This document shows positions 35,253 to 48,800 of a stretch of DNA of 64,000 nt, piece by piece. A model generated the notes under the pieces. The model was not told where the DNA came from. It saw only the letters and a program-made list of their open reading frames with translations, and did no database searches. The stretch comes from Blattamonas nauphoetae. Taxonomy: Eukaryota; Preaxostyla; Oxymonadida. The translations under genes were made by a program, and so were the position numbers. The DNA is taken from contig JARBJD010000147.1 of the NCBI GenBank assembly GCA_033064195.1, positions 113,018 to 177,017 of the forward strand. Direction: 5' to 3'. Each line of letters starts with the position of its first letter. The stretch's first letter is position 1.

Positions 35253-38200
35253 TTAATAATCAGATTCTTCTTCCTCTTCCTCATCAGCAAAATCAGATTG
35301 ATACTTCTCATCTTCCTCTTCCTGCTCCTGGCCATCACGACTGTAATCATCGTTCTCTTGGCTTTCACTCCTCACCGACCCATCAGCCTGACCTTGTTTC
35401 TCACTTTCCTCTTCCACATCCCCTTCTTCTTTCCTGTCCCTCGTCGGGACTCGCATCTGCCCTTGGCTTTCTCCGAGGGTGCTTAAATAAGCTCTTGTTT
35501 CGAGATCTGTCACTTCATTTTCCCCCTTTCCCCTCATTCTCACATCCCTTTCTTCCCTGTTCTCCTTGAGAATCGACTGAACATCAACAAGAAGCTCAGC
35601 AACATCTGTGCTCTGTTCATTTCGATTCACTTCGCTCTCCTCCCCATCCGACTCCTTTCCTTCTCTCGCAGCTGTCTTTTGTGATCTCTCTTCTCTCCTT
35701 TCTCGCTGTGGCGGCTTCTGCTGGCTCTTTGACTTGCGTGTGGGCTCCACAGAAGAAAGAGTGTCTGAGGTGGGATTCGAACTGGAGGAAGTAGTCATTT
35801 GCTGTTTGACCTTTGAATTCTTCGTCCTCTTTGCTGTTCTGATCCTTTCCTGTTCCTCATCTTCCTCTGAAGACCCATCCTCGGCTCTTCTTCTCTCTCT
35901 GCTCTTCCTTCGGTTCCGTTTCACTCGAAGGGCAGAGCTTGAATCGGATTCCTCACTTGAAATCGCGTCGAGTCTCGTCTTCTTCGCCAACTCCTTCAAT
36001 CTGTCTTCTCTTTCCTTTGATTTCCTTTCTATTGATTGTTTTGCATCTGAAAGCTGCTTTTGGAGTGCCCAGGCCTGATGGAGAAGTGATTCTTGTTCGG
36101 ATTGTTTATCAACCGCTGAAACTGATGAAGAAATGAAGAAAAACTCACAAATCATACCATCCCCTCCAACTTTCATTGTTCTTCCTCTTCTTTGTGTTGA
36201 TTCATGTTCTGGCCCAGTTTTCATGAAGCTTGGCTCGAGAACAGTGATTCTTGGAGGAGACATAAATGACGACCCAATTTCACTTTCATTCCTGTCCCCA
36301 TGGTGAACTGTGCCAGCGCTTGGCTTTTCAATGCTCGTTCTATCCCAGACTCCTGGTGAAACAGCGATGGAATTTCGGGGTTGATCATCGATGACGAAAT
36401 GGCTCACATCGTTCCGCATTTTGTTCATTTCCTGAAGTAATCGCTGTGTTTGGAGATTTTTGGCTTGCTGATGCGAATTCACATCAAACGAACCATCAAC
36501 CTGACTCAGAGCGATCCTGGTCTGGTTCTTCAGCTGAGCTTGAAGACGAAGAATGATACTATCACCCCGCGGATCTGGCTGGTTGAGTTTCTCCCGTAGA
36601 AGATCCTCTTCGGATTTAAGCCGAATTTGTTCGGTGGATGAGGTGTGCTGCTCTTCAGAAGTGGGAGGGAGAGAAAAAGATGGTTTTTGTTCAACAACGG
36701 AATCGGGTTTAGATTTTGAACTTCGTTTTGTGGTATTCAGTGAAGTTTGTTGAGATCTGGCAGATGGGGGTTTTTCATCTTGTTGCGATTTCTGACGGTG
36801 TCTTTTCTGCAAGATGGATGAGATATATGGGTCATTCATTGGATCATCGTCATCAGAATCGACAATCGATAATTCCGTGACGGGTTGCGATTGGGTGTTT
36901 TTTGACCGTGAAGTTTCTTTCTGTTCATCGGACGAACTGTCGTCAGAATCGAGAAACGGAGTGGAGGTTGAATGTCGAGGGAGTGACAAAAATGCAGATG
37001 TTGGGAGAGAGGCTGTGAGAAATGATTGATTTTTAGAGAATAAGTGACACGAACGACAGACCATCAAGAAATTCGATTGAATCCAAAATTCGACTGATAT
37101 CAGACCCTGACAAAGTCTTTTTTCCACTTTTTTGGAGGTCATCTTTGACCTTCTGAAGAATAATGCCTTTTGTGCGTTTCCTGTGGGAGTTGAGGCTCTT
37201 CAAAGTTTTGGACAGTTTTTGTTGTTCTCCAGTAAAAGCTTGAGACGACTGTGTGAGAGCAGTTTCATATCGAGATTTTAAAGACTAAAAGCAAAAGAGA
37301 ATGGATTTATCAGGAAGGATGGCACACTGTTTCCAAATCTTCGTAAAGAGTATCTGCTTCTCGTCGAAGTTGAGAAATATTCTCTTCATACTCCTTTCTG
37401 AATTGACGTCGTTCCGTTTTCAGTCGTTTGTCAAACTTAGCGGCGAGTTGTGATTCAATTTCCTGAGTATTTCTTTTGACTTCGTTTTGAATTCTTTGGT
37501 CTGCGAGCTTTTGAATATGTTCCAACTGCGCAGCATGCGTTGATTTTAACTTGAAAAACAAATAAATTTGTTAGATAGGATTAAAATTTGGACAAGAACG
37601 AAAAAATTGGCGATTTCAAGAACCTGATGAATCAAACAGAATATGAATTCCTCAAACTTGCTTTAGCTCATTTTGAATGGATTCGCGTTCTTGTTGAATT
37701 GCATTATCGAGTGCAGATGGTGTTTCATGGTCTACGTTGCAGTTTTTAAGGAAGAAATGTTGACAATTCGGTGAAAAGAACAAACTTGTGGTATTTTGAA
37801 ATTTTCTCTCCATAATCTCTGTGGAAAAGTGCTCGGAACTTCCAAGCTCAGATATTACACCGACTAAAGAAGATAAGAGCGGTGGAGGATTTTGTGGATT
37901 AATCTGTTCCCGTTTCGTCTGATTGAAAAGAGAAGACAAAAAGGAGAATATATTCGCCAGAAAATGTGCAAAACCAGTTCTCTAAGAATCCAGTCATTCT
38001 TTTCAGTGATGTGGAGGAGATGGAGAATCTCTGAAGTCTTAAGGTTCATAAATGATTCGCTGGTTCCAGATTCCCCGATAAATGTTGTTGATGATGCAGG
38101 GAGATTGGATTTAGTGAGAAATTGAGAGACGAGAATCGATGCTAGATGAGATTCAAGGGATGTTGGTGAAGTGACTGGGGTTACAGATTTTTGGCGTAGA

Positions 38201-38289
38201 GTTTGGAAAATTGTGGATACAATCTGATTTTTGACTCCTTTTCGTTGAAGTATCCCCGAAATAACTTGTTTTGCTTCAAGATCTGTCAT
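35253..38289 (-). CDS. OFD1-like centriole/basal-body coiled-coil protein
   Basis: Seven exons are inferred: 38289-37975, 37918-37786, 37731-37658, 37549-37328, 37284-37062, 37012-36158 and 36115-35253. Introns are 56, 54, 108, 43, 49 and 42 nt, all GT-AG. Together they give about 894 residues with no internal stop. The N-terminus (LEAKQVISGILQRKGVKNQI, then LASILVSQFLTKSNLPAS and TFIGESG) follows the pattern of the OFD1/FOP family, which has a LisH-type dimerisation motif and acts at centrioles and basal bodies. A coiled coil follows (about residues 180-330, QRIQNEVKRNTQEIESQL onward). The rest is long, polar and probably disordered, with DSDDDD and a terminal run of acidic residues ending EEEEEESDY. 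OFD1 itself is about 1,000 residues. The family call rests on the N-terminal pattern only; a generic LisH coiled-coil protein is the alternative. Confidence 0.6.
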
Positions 38290-38516
38290 CAATCAGAATT
38301 ATGGTTGAGGCTGAACCGATCGATTCCTTCCATCTCTTTGAAACTGGCCATTGTGAATTACCACGACACTGATCTTACTGAATTGAGGAAAAAATTGAAA
38401 AATATCAACTCGATATTTGGAGGAAGGAATAGAATCACTCATGAACGTAACAAAGCTCGAAAAACGGAGAAAGTTGAAAGAGGGAAAGTTAGGCTGTTGC
38501 TCGCCATCTCAGAAAC

Positions 38517-39017
38517 TTAGAAGTACCACTGGTCACGAGTCATCATGATCTTCTGGCGTGGTTGCTTTGGGCATCCAGCTGGATGGTTGATTGTCAAGTT
38601 GTAGACAAATTCCCGATTCATGGTGACATTCATGTGAGACACTCTGTTGCAGTTCACTGTGATGTTCAAACGGCTTCCTGAACCTGCTGTCTCGTTGTAC
38701 AGGATGTGAAGGCCTGTAGGGTTTGCGCGTGGGTTCTTCTGGATCAAACGCACCATTTCTGTTCCATTTGTAGCAATTGGGAAGCAGAGGTCGAAGTCTT
38801 GGAGAGCACTCGTAGTGTATGCGGTCAGGTCGTCACCAAGTTCTGAAGCTCCGCAGTGTTCAGTGCTGTTAACGGTTCCAAACAGGTTGAAGTATAACGT
38901 GTCGTTCTGAATGGGCATGGAATATGCGGACCCATTCAGGCGCAAGTCTTCGACGGGGAAGATGTACTTGCCAACCTTCAAACCGGCAATTGCTGAGATG
39001 ATTGTGAGAGCGAACAT
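38517..39017 (-). CDS. Small secreted MRH-like (mannose-6-phosphate receptor homology) protein
   Basis: Start at 39017 gives a short leader (MFALTIISAIAGLKVG) and a product of 166 residues; the frame extends further upstream but without a better ATG. The mature part reads like an MRH domain: FPVEDLRLNGSAYSMP and then NDTLYFNLFGTV resemble the opening strands, followed by four Cys (EHCG, DLCF, VNCN, AGCP) and an E-x-x-Y pair (REFVYN) before the last Cys, as in glycan-binding MRH domains. Several N-glycosylation sequons are present. There is no membrane segment and no KDEL-type signal; it ends QWYF. A lumenal or secreted lectin role is a reasonable inference, similar to the MRH modules of glucosidase II beta or lysosomal receptors. 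The match is by pattern only. Confidence 0.6.
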   Translation of the reverse strand: MFALTIISAIAGLKVGKYIFPVEDLRLNGSAYSMPIQNDTLYFNLFGTVNSTEHCGASELGDDLTAYTTSALQDFDLCFPIATNGTEMVRLIQKNPRANPTGLHILYNETAGSGSRLNITVNCNRVSHMNVTMNREFVYNLTINHPAGCPKQPRQKIMMTRDQWYF

Positions 39018-39864
39018 TTGACAACAAATTTTAATATTTTCGTGAACCACTATTTGTACGGTTAGGCGTTTCGGACATTTTCCATCTTGGAAAACGGATG
39101 TGAAAACACATGAGATGATATGAAGGATATGGTATTAAGAAAAATTCGAATTAATAGGGACGACAATGGCTAGTTCGTCAGTCAAATCTCCGAGAGTTGT
39201 TCACAAAGGGCAAGATCAAGCTTCTTGTTTGAGATGAAAGAGTTTATTGAACATATTTCCTTGCACATTGGCTTGATTACTCAAAATGTAAACCAATGCA
39301 GACAAAGACGAGAGAATGATGTGACGTAGTGAGAATGGAAACAGAAAGAGAACGAGCTCTCTGGTGACGTGTTGTGAAATGGGAGCGAGCTGACTCCAAA
39401 GTGAATGGACCAATCCATCTTTCGATGAACCAGTCGGTCGTCGAGGAGACACACTCTGTGAGAACGAAAGCATCTGCCTGTCCAGTCTCAACTGAGAACG
39501 AATGCTTGGACAGACAAGAAAGAAACGGGTAAGGGACAGAAAAAGAGAATTGTCATCGGGAATATGCGAGTAGCAGGAACCACACGCCAGACGATGACTG
39601 AGGACGAGCAGGAGCTTTCATCCCCAAGCAATTTGGAGTGTCCCTTCGAAAAAAGTGTGAGAATCGGAAATAGTGCAATGATCGTCGACAGCTTCGGCAA
39701 TCTGTGAGATTCTGCGACGTGGAGGTACAGCCAAAGTGGACGAGAGACATGAAAATGTGCGGATGACAAAAGAAGGTCAGAGTTGACGAAGAAATGCGGG
39801 AAACAAAAGAGTCAACGCCGAAAGTGTGACTTCGGCAGAGTGGCACACGAGCAATGTGAATGAG
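39018..39864. other. Intergenic region and 3' flank of giant gene copy A
   Basis: No gene is supported. The part at about 39306-39520 is almost identical to 50323-50540 downstream of copy B, so the duplicated unit includes the 3' flank of the gene. The rest (39520-39860) is only partly similar to the matching interval of copy B. Confidence 0.6.
39306..39520. repeat. 3' flank repeat of the tandem duplication, copy A
   Basis: About 215 bp shared with 50323-50540 at an estimated 95% or more by eye, for example ACGAGCTCTCTGGTGACGTG in both. It marks the 3' end of the well-conserved part of the duplicated unit. Confidence 0.8.
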
Positions 39865-42800
39865 TCAAGCCAAGAAGAGCAGCTGGTTGTTCGCGGTGTC
39901 TTTCATCTTGTCAGTGTTCAGTTGCTGACACATACCATCCACTCCCTGTCCAACATCGTCGGGTGCGATTCGAGGGCGTTTTGCTTTCAAAGAGATCGAG
40001 TTCAGTGAAGACAGAATCGTGTCCAGACTCGGTCGGTCCGACGGATTCAGTTCCAGACACTCCAAAATCAGATTCTCCAGATCCTCGTTCATCCCTTCCA
40101 TGTTCGGACGTGTTCCTGTCCCTGCCATCCGATGCGCGTTGATCCCATCCACCTCTCCAAACGGAACTTGGCCAGTGTCCATCTCGGCTAGCAGAAGACC
40201 CAAGCTAAAAACTGACGCTGCTGGCCCATCCACCTCTCCCTCATTCTTCTCGTCTGTTTCCGGTGCCAGCCATCGCTGCTCGTCTTCTCGTCGTCGCGAT
40301 GCTTCTTCGGCTGTGAACTTCCCGAAGTGTTCTCGCCCGAGCATCGTGTTGTGAACATCAAAACGGATCTCCTCTTTCTCGTTCAGCAGAACCACATGTG
40401 GCGAGAGACGAGTCAACACTTCGTGAGATGGCTGAGACTCGGCCAGGTGATTAAGAGCACTCACAAGTTGAAACACAATCCGCTGTTTCTCTGCCATCGT
40501 TGACGGGTGGTTCCCATGAAGCTTCTCGAACAGACTCACATACTTCGGCACTGACAACACCTGTATTTCACCGTTCATCCCAACCAACATTTCTTCTCCA
40601 AAACTCTGTGCAGATGGCATGTTGTCGTCGCAGATGTCTTTCCCTTCTCTCTGCTCAAGTGTCTCTTCATGCATCACATTTTGGTCTTTGTCTGATTCTT
40701 CGAATACGAATCCTGCCGTCCCGACTGAGTGTTCAGGCAAGATGTCTTCTTTCACAATCTCTTCTTCGTGCAGTTCTTGGTTCGTCAGAAGTCCTTCGCT
40801 CATCTTCACATTTTCTTTTCTTCGTCGACAGATCAGAATCACAATCACCAACACCACAATCAATCCCAACCCAACAACTCCACAGATCAGAGGAAGAAGC
40901 CATTTCATCATCGCTGCCCCTTTCGATTTATTCACATCCACCAAACTCTGTTTCAACACGAACGACGATGAACGAACTCCATCCCCAACCACCAAACATC
41001 CAGTCAGTTCCGAGTCCACGTTCAGTGTCTTGTTCAGTTCAGAGTGAGAGAGCGTCAAGTTGATTTCTGTTTCGGAGAAGGAGAGTGTGGTGGATGGAGT
41101 GAGTGAGACGACGAAAGGTGTTTTGTTCAGTTTGGACGAGGTCGTTTCTGACACTTCCAGGAAGAGCGAGCAAGGAATGAAGAGCGAGCCAGCGAGTGTG
41201 ATCGTCATCGAGTTGTTCTTGCTCGTCACCACCGAACTCTTCGAACCATCCAAAGAAGGAATGAAGTGAGCTGCTTCCACTGCAGTCTCGTTCCGACGAA
41301 CAACACAATTCTCACTCGACATCCAAAGCGAAGGTGACTCAAACCCGTCTCCTCCACTCAGACTCCCGATCCTCACTTCTCCATCCACACACCGCAAGTT
41401 CCGCCGAGCTGAAGGGAACGACGTGTTGTGCGGAGTGTTGTCGCGGAAGACACATGCGTCGATTGTTAGGTTTGATTTTTGAAGAAGAAGAGCCGCATTC
41501 ATGAGTGATAAGAAGCGGCAACCATCTACATTCGCTTTCGTGTCGGCGAGGGAGACTGCTCCAGTTGTCCAGGCACACAAGTCATTCTTGTTTTCGTCCT
41601 CATCGTCGTTTGAGGAGGACGGGGGAGATTGAGATGGGCCTTCGAATGAGCAGCCAACCATCTGAAAGTTTGATCCGTTCGAGATGGAGACGAGTTGGCC
41701 AATCGAGATGTTCTGTGTTGTGATCTCTTTCAGGTGGACGGAATCGAAGCGAGATGCGATGAAGGGTGTTTGGGAGAAGGAGAGTGAGGAGAGCTGGATG
41801 TCGGTGAGAGTCACGATGCCTCCTTCACATTCCACAATCGACCCCAATTTCGACGTCGTTTCCGAGAATCGTACCATTTGGAGCGAGAGTTGGGAAGAAA
41901 GAGATTTGAAGAACGAGATTTCGGATGATCCAATCACTTTCAATTCCACGTTGCTCACATTCAAGTGTCCACTTGTCACAGTGAACGGAGAGAGTGTGCG
42001 TTGATCAGTCTCAATCTCAAACAGAAGACTCTCAAAGTGCACAGTGTCCCCTCCAACTTCACTGAAACATCCTGTCTTCCTCATTCGCAATCGAGACATC
42101 ACCGGCTTCCCTTTCATCCTCATCTCGTTCCAAAGATCCACACCAATCGACACTTCTGCCGATCCCATCACATTCATCTGAGACGCTCCCATCTCTTCTC
42201 CTCGACTCATCGCCTGACTCATCGACGAGCACCACAGAGAGAAGTACCCACAACGAGGATGGTCTCGTCCACTTTCTGAAATCCCAATCGGCCCACTTCC
42301 AGCTTTCAGATAGAACACCAGCGACGTCGACAGTTCTTCCGACTTGTCCACACTCCACAGCCACTCCTCTTCCACTCCAACTCCATACGATCCAGCAACA
42401 CGAGAATCATTGTTCACAATCCAACTCGACATATCATTCCCTTCAATCCACACAAAACGAGGTACAGTGTTCATTTCACCTGAGACTGAGTATTTCAGGT
42501 TGGTCAGTGTGAACTCGGGGATCTTCGAAGGAGAAGAGATCGAAGAGAACGACACGAACAAGCCATCTCCGAATCCATTCGACACTGAAACTGAACTCAG
42601 CAGCACAGAATCAACAAACAATTTCATCCCTTCCTTCATCTCGCTTTCAAGAACTCCTCCATTTCCTTCGTGTCGGCTGATCGACGAGAAATTGGACGAG
42701 ACGAGCTTGAGAGTGCCAGCAGAGTGCGAGATCAGAGCAGACGAGGAGAGGACAAATGAGGAGAAAGAGGATTTTGAGATGTCGGCCGATCCTGATTCTG

Positions 42801-45800
42801 AAATGGTGATCAGTGATAACGAACGAGCTGTCGAGACGCTCTGAAAGACAAGTTGGGCGAGTGTGAGCAGAGATCGTGGTACAACAAATCCACCACTCGA
42901 TTCAACAGAAACCGAAGCAGAAACATCAAATGGAGAGATGGTGAGGTCGTGAGCGCCGATAGAAATGGTCGAGGCGAGCGAGGATTCTGAGTGGATGACG
43001 AATGAGTGGACTCCATCTCCAGCGAGATGCGAATGAGCCAAGTCAAGTCCGGAACATCTCCGATTTTCGACACCACATCCAGACACGTCTTTTCCACCTG
43101 ATCCAACTGAGATGGAGTTGCTGTTGTATTCTGCGAGGAAGGCGAGCACACTCACTGAACGATAATCAGACGACAACTGCTCTGAATTGTCTGTTCCCCA
43201 AAGAAGAGAATCGTGTGTTGGTGTGGAGAGAGAAGCGATCGTTGTCTGCCAGTTCGGACTTGTGATGAGAGAGGAGAGCGAGTGACCTTCCACAAACACC
43301 CGACTTCCCTTTTCCGATGATCCACACGAACATGAATTGTCAAAAGTCGATCTAACGATCAGATTGGAGGATGGGACAGATGAACCACACGACACGAAGA
43401 TCACTCCTCCCTTTCCACTCGATGAACACGACAAGAACGAGCATCCATCAACGCTTAGGGAGTCTTTGGCTGATGCGAGCGTTGAGTGCACCACACTTCC
43501 ATCGCCTGACACTTTCGAGACATTCACGATTTCACATCCTGTCATTTCCACTTTCCCTCCCATCTGTTCGATCACACTCGACGAGTCCAGTTGGAAGAGA
43601 TGATCGAAGAGTATGATTGTGTTGGTCAGAGTGAGAGAGCCAGATGAGACAGAGAAGAGAGGTGCAGCCGAGGATGGAGAAACTGCTGTTGTTCGAATGT
43701 TGAGTGAGGAGAGGGAGAGCGATCCAGATGAGACAAGAAAGACTGTTTCGGTGATGGCATCAGGAAGAGACATAATGTGATTCGTCAGAGTCAGAGAGGT
43801 CGATGGCTCAACACTGAATTGTGCCGACGATGTCAGCGACACCACAAACGAAGACGACTCCGAAGAGATCACAGAACCTGCCGACCTCGCGAGGAGAGTG
43901 GAGGAGAGAGAAGCGTCTGATGCAAGAATGATTGTTTGGTTTGCTTCTGTCAGCTTGTTGTGAGCGGCGAGGAGAGACGAGCAAGGAAGCTGTTCGATTC
44001 CACAATTGGGATGGTCTTGTCCAGCTGAGTTGATGTGCACTGATCCACTTGTACGCGGATGCCAGAAATACAGAAGACTCCACTCATCCGATCCTTCTCT
44101 TCCGAAGAAGCGATTCTTCTCTGTTTCTGAGAAGAGAGTGTTCGTTGGAAGAGGAATCGTTGAGTTGAAATCAAGAAGCGGTGAGGTTGTGGCTGTCTGG
44201 CTGAGATTGTCAGAACAAACAAAAATGAGCGATCCTGTTCCGTTCGACGAAATCGCGCTGAAAATCGACGAAGAGTCTGTGACAAATGTTGCATCCATTT
44301 CGAGGAAGATTGTTGTTCCTTGTTCGGGATTGGTGAACTGGAGATTTTGGATCATCGTGTCTGTCAGTCGCAAACTTCCAGTGCCGAGCACTTTGATGAG
44401 AGTTGTCACATCAGAATGGAGGAGAGCGAGGGAATCGGTTCCGATTTGACATGACGAGAGGTGCAGTTCGCCCTTCGAAACCAGAATGACAGGAGATGAT
44501 GAACACGTTGGAGCAATCAGGATCTCAAGCGATGAAAGAAGAAGGACGGTTGAATCATCGTCGACTCCAAACTGAGCTGTCGATTGGAGAGTGAGATCAT
44601 GCCGGCCAGATTGTGACTGGATTGTCAACGATGATTCAGCAACGAAGTGCGATTCCAGGAGACTTGACTGGGCGATGACGATGGAGTCGATGGAGTGATT
44701 CGAGGAGGCGCGAAGAGAGACTTCGAAAGTCGAGCAGGGCAGAGCACACGATCCACAGTTGATGTGAGGACTGCAATGCGATGTCGACGAAACAAGAATT
44801 GTGTCGGACGGACCATCCCCCAACATCAACAGAAGAGACAACTCGAACAGGCCAGAAGTGGAAGCAAGAGAGCGATCCTGTCCGTAGAACCAGCTCGCCT
44901 CCACTCCTTCCACAACACTTCCACTCCAACGCTCTTTCGTGATCGACTTGTCTAAATTCGATGTTTTCACATGAATCACTTTTCCGTTCATTTCTGAAGA
45001 ACTGGAACACGACGAGAAGAGTGTGTTCAGAACGGAAATCGGTCCATCGGTGTCGATCTCAACAATCATCCTTTTCGACTTGAAAGACGAAATGCGGACA
45101 GAGCAGAGTGTGATTGCAGCTGACGGCACAATATCCGCTGATGGAGGGACGAGCTGGATGAGTGGATGGGTGAGCGTCGCTGGTCCACCATTCGAAGTGT
45201 TGAATGTGCACGAATCAATCGAAACAGGACGACCACTCGATTTGATCAACGCCTTCCAATATTCTGTCCCATCTGAGCACACCACACCAACATCAGACAC
45301 AATCAGACAATCTCCATCCGCCTCCAAATCAAACAGCCCACACTTTCCGATGGCACGAAGATCGAGTCCAGAGACTGACAGTTTCGAATGGTTCTTGATT
45401 GTGAAGAGCGACGACGCTGTTGTCGATTCCACAATCTCCACAATCGTCCGAAGAACTTCAGCTGTCTTCGCATTCGTCGCTGTTGTTCCACTCACAGACA
45501 CGTCCTGATCATTCACAACCACTCCTGTTTCGTCGTACGTCATGTTCCATACAAATTGGATCGACTGCGGGAATAGCTCCCCAGACGCGTATTTCTTCGT
45601 CAGATGTCCAATTCCATACCCGAGTGTCGCACAGAATGTCGATGTCCATTTGCAGCTCTCAGTGTCTTGTCCACTCTTTCCTGTCATGATTTCTGTGATC
45701 GATCCATTCACTGACACTTTCGGTGTTGGAATCAGCAGACCGATCCACTCTGAATCAGACGATGGTCGGTCTTCGATCGCGACGTGGTCGTCAGCACTCA

Positions 45801-48800
45801 TCGAACCACCACCGAAGGAAGCGATCGCAATTGTTTCTTTTGATTTGAACAGATCAGACGTGATGAAGAGGTCCATTCCCAGATCCGCAATGTTTCCTTC
45901 GAATCGAGCGTGGTTCGTCGACGAGCTGTTGAAGAGGATCGGTGTCGAGTGAGTCGAAGTCCCACAAACGAACAAGGCTCCTCCTCTTCCCAGCGAGTTC
46001 GATCCACCTGAACTGTCTCCAACAGCAACACATTCTGAGAATGACGTGGCAAAGGCCGATGTGCTTTCGTGTGTCACCAGAATCGTCTTCGAGCCAGACA
46101 GCTCAATCGCCACTGCTCCTCCATTTCTCGCTCGGCATTTCTTGAACGACGAGCTCTCACTTTTGAATGAACAGTTTGTTGCGTGGACCACCGCTCCGTC
46201 TTCGTCAGATGTCACACTCGCGATCGCCGAAGCCAAAAACTCTCGAGTCGTTGCTGAGCACTCGACGAGCGAGCATCCAGTCAAGCTCAAACCAGATGGT
46301 GTCAAGAATGTGATTCCGTTAAACTGGAGTGTTCCTCCGTTGCACTGGATGAATGGAACGTTTTGTTGAGATTCTGACAAGGTGATGGAGAAAGATTGGA
46401 AAGAGAGTCTGATTGCGGTTGGAGCAACAACAATCGGAATGACGGTCGGAGCGTTCGAGAAAGTCATTGCAGTTGAAGTAAGCTGCAAGTTTCCAGCATC
46501 TCCCACAAACACAAGTTGTCGATCATAGAATTGTGGTGTGAGAGAACATGACTTAATTTGAATGTATTTCCTGGTGACTTCGAAAGGTGTGAAGGTCTGT
46601 GATCCCGAAATGCGGAGTTGAACATCAGTTGAAGATTCCATCATCGCATCAATCTCCTCCTGAAATCCTCTGAACCACGACAGTGGAACACCCTGCTCAA
46701 AGTCTGTCGCAAAGGGATGATCGATTCCGTTCGGAGTGAAAAAGCAGGACTGGCTCACAAGATTAGTAACGCTTGACAGATTGACAAGAATGTGTGGGAG
46801 ATCACTGAGTGATCGACAGGTCGAAATTGTGTTGATTTTGGATGGGACATAGCCAGTGTGAGCGATGTCATTCCCGAAAACGGAGAGAGAAGATTTGACT
46901 GTGTTCTTTGTGAAGAGAATCGAATAAACAATGACTTGGCTTGATGATGATGAAGCGATGAGATCCAAACAGCCAGCACGACCAGAAGATGAACAATGAG
47001 CCATGTTCGTCTGGATGAACGAGATCACTCCAGATGTCGAAGAATCAATGCAACTTCCTCCATTCCCATTCACACGAACGATTTCCATGAACCACGCGGC
47101 GTGGAAGGTGACAGATGCGCTTCCCGTGATTTCGATCGCTGCATGATTCTCCATCTCAATCGAACTCAGCCAGCTGCTGTGGACAGTCGAGGTGCCAGAC
47201 GAGAACGAGAGGAGAGGGGTGAGATGGCCAGAAATGCATTCGATCTTCACATTCGACAGGAACGACTGGCTTGTCGACTGCATCGCAAAGATCGTCGAAC
47301 TCGAATCTGTCGGCTTCAGCGAGAGTGACATCAGAGTCACATTTCCACCACCAGACACAACACACGACGTTTTCAGAGTGGTGAACGTGGATGTGTTCAC
47401 AAAGAAGCCGAGGCCTCGCAGTTCAACTCGTTTGGAGATGTCCAGAGTGTCTTCTTCGAAAATCCCATTTCCGAGGTTGATGAGAGACGGATCTGTGCTG
47501 AGTTCAGAAAGAGCTGCGCCCACACTCCCACACGGATCTCCCTCCGAACACATCCCACTCTCTCCTGCTTCCACGAAGAAGACATTTGAGAATGACGAGC
47601 CAGACGGGGAAGGAAGCAGGATGTCATCTTGCGGATGAACCCCATTGTTGGAATTTGAGGAAAAATATCCATATTTCGGTGTCTCTGACGTCGATGTGCA
47701 TCCAAACACGGTTGTCCCGTCCATTCCATTCCAAATTGAAGAATAAGCGAAGATGTCATTGCCACGATAATGTGCAAGTTGTGTTTGATCATTCTCGTAT
47801 TTCCACGATGCTTGATTTTGATCGAAATGGCAGTCGAACATCCTCAATTGCGTGAGATAGCTCGAATATATCGCTCCACCAGCTTTCATGGCCTCATTCC
47901 TCGTGAAAGTGCACGAGCAAAAATCATGCCAGCGCGACGATGTGGAGATCGCTCCGCCGTTGAGGGCCTTGTTCCCTTCGAAGTGGCAGTGGAAGAAGCG
48001 GATGATCGACAAGGGGAGATTGAGAGCTCCTCCACTTCCGTTTGATGTCTGTTGGGTGAATGAATTGTTGGAGAAGAAGAGGAAGGAAATTGGATAGGAG
48101 ATGGAAATTGCACGAGCAGAGGAGAACTTAGAGGGGGGAGGGGAGAAAGTCGACGAGACGACGCTGAGCTCCTGAAAATTGTACAGGAGGATTTGGTTGT
48201 TTCCAGTTGATGTTTCTGTCTCTCTCCAAAACTTGAATGTGCACGTGTCGATCAGACACTTCACTTTGTTGTCTCGAACGGCTGATGCTGAGATCAGAGT
48301 GTTGTGGACAGTGCTGCATTCCACTTCAAATGAACATCCAACGAATTCCACATTTCCAGAAAGTGGGTTGAGTGCGATGAGGACAAATGATGTTGTCATG
48401 TTGGTTGCTTTGATTGTGCATCCTCGGAAGACATAGTGCGTGAATTCTTTTCCATGATTGATTCTTTGGGCGGACGATGTGATTTCTGGAATCGAGTCAT
48501 AAGATTTGGTTGTTTCGATCACTTCCTCGTTCACACATTCCAACAAACTGCTGTTCTGAATCGAGAATTCACTTTGCTTTCCCAGTCTTGTCGTCAAGGT
48601 TCCTTCCAGACTCTTCACCACACATCTCACTTCACATCCAACAATTCTCTCTCGAAGCCAACGAAAACTGCGAGATGTGGGATGGGCAGGGTTGGAGGAG
48701 AGATTGAAGAACTGGCAATCACTCACAACGGTTTGGATCTGGCAATCGTTCGTGAGGCCATATTCCGACGGGGATGACGAAAATGACAGTCCGCTGTTGG

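Noticed and set aside
35298-36753. Plus-strand frames of 62-156 codons rich in Ser and Phe
   Set aside because: Antisense shadows of the acidic, Ser-rich tail of the OFD1-like gene.
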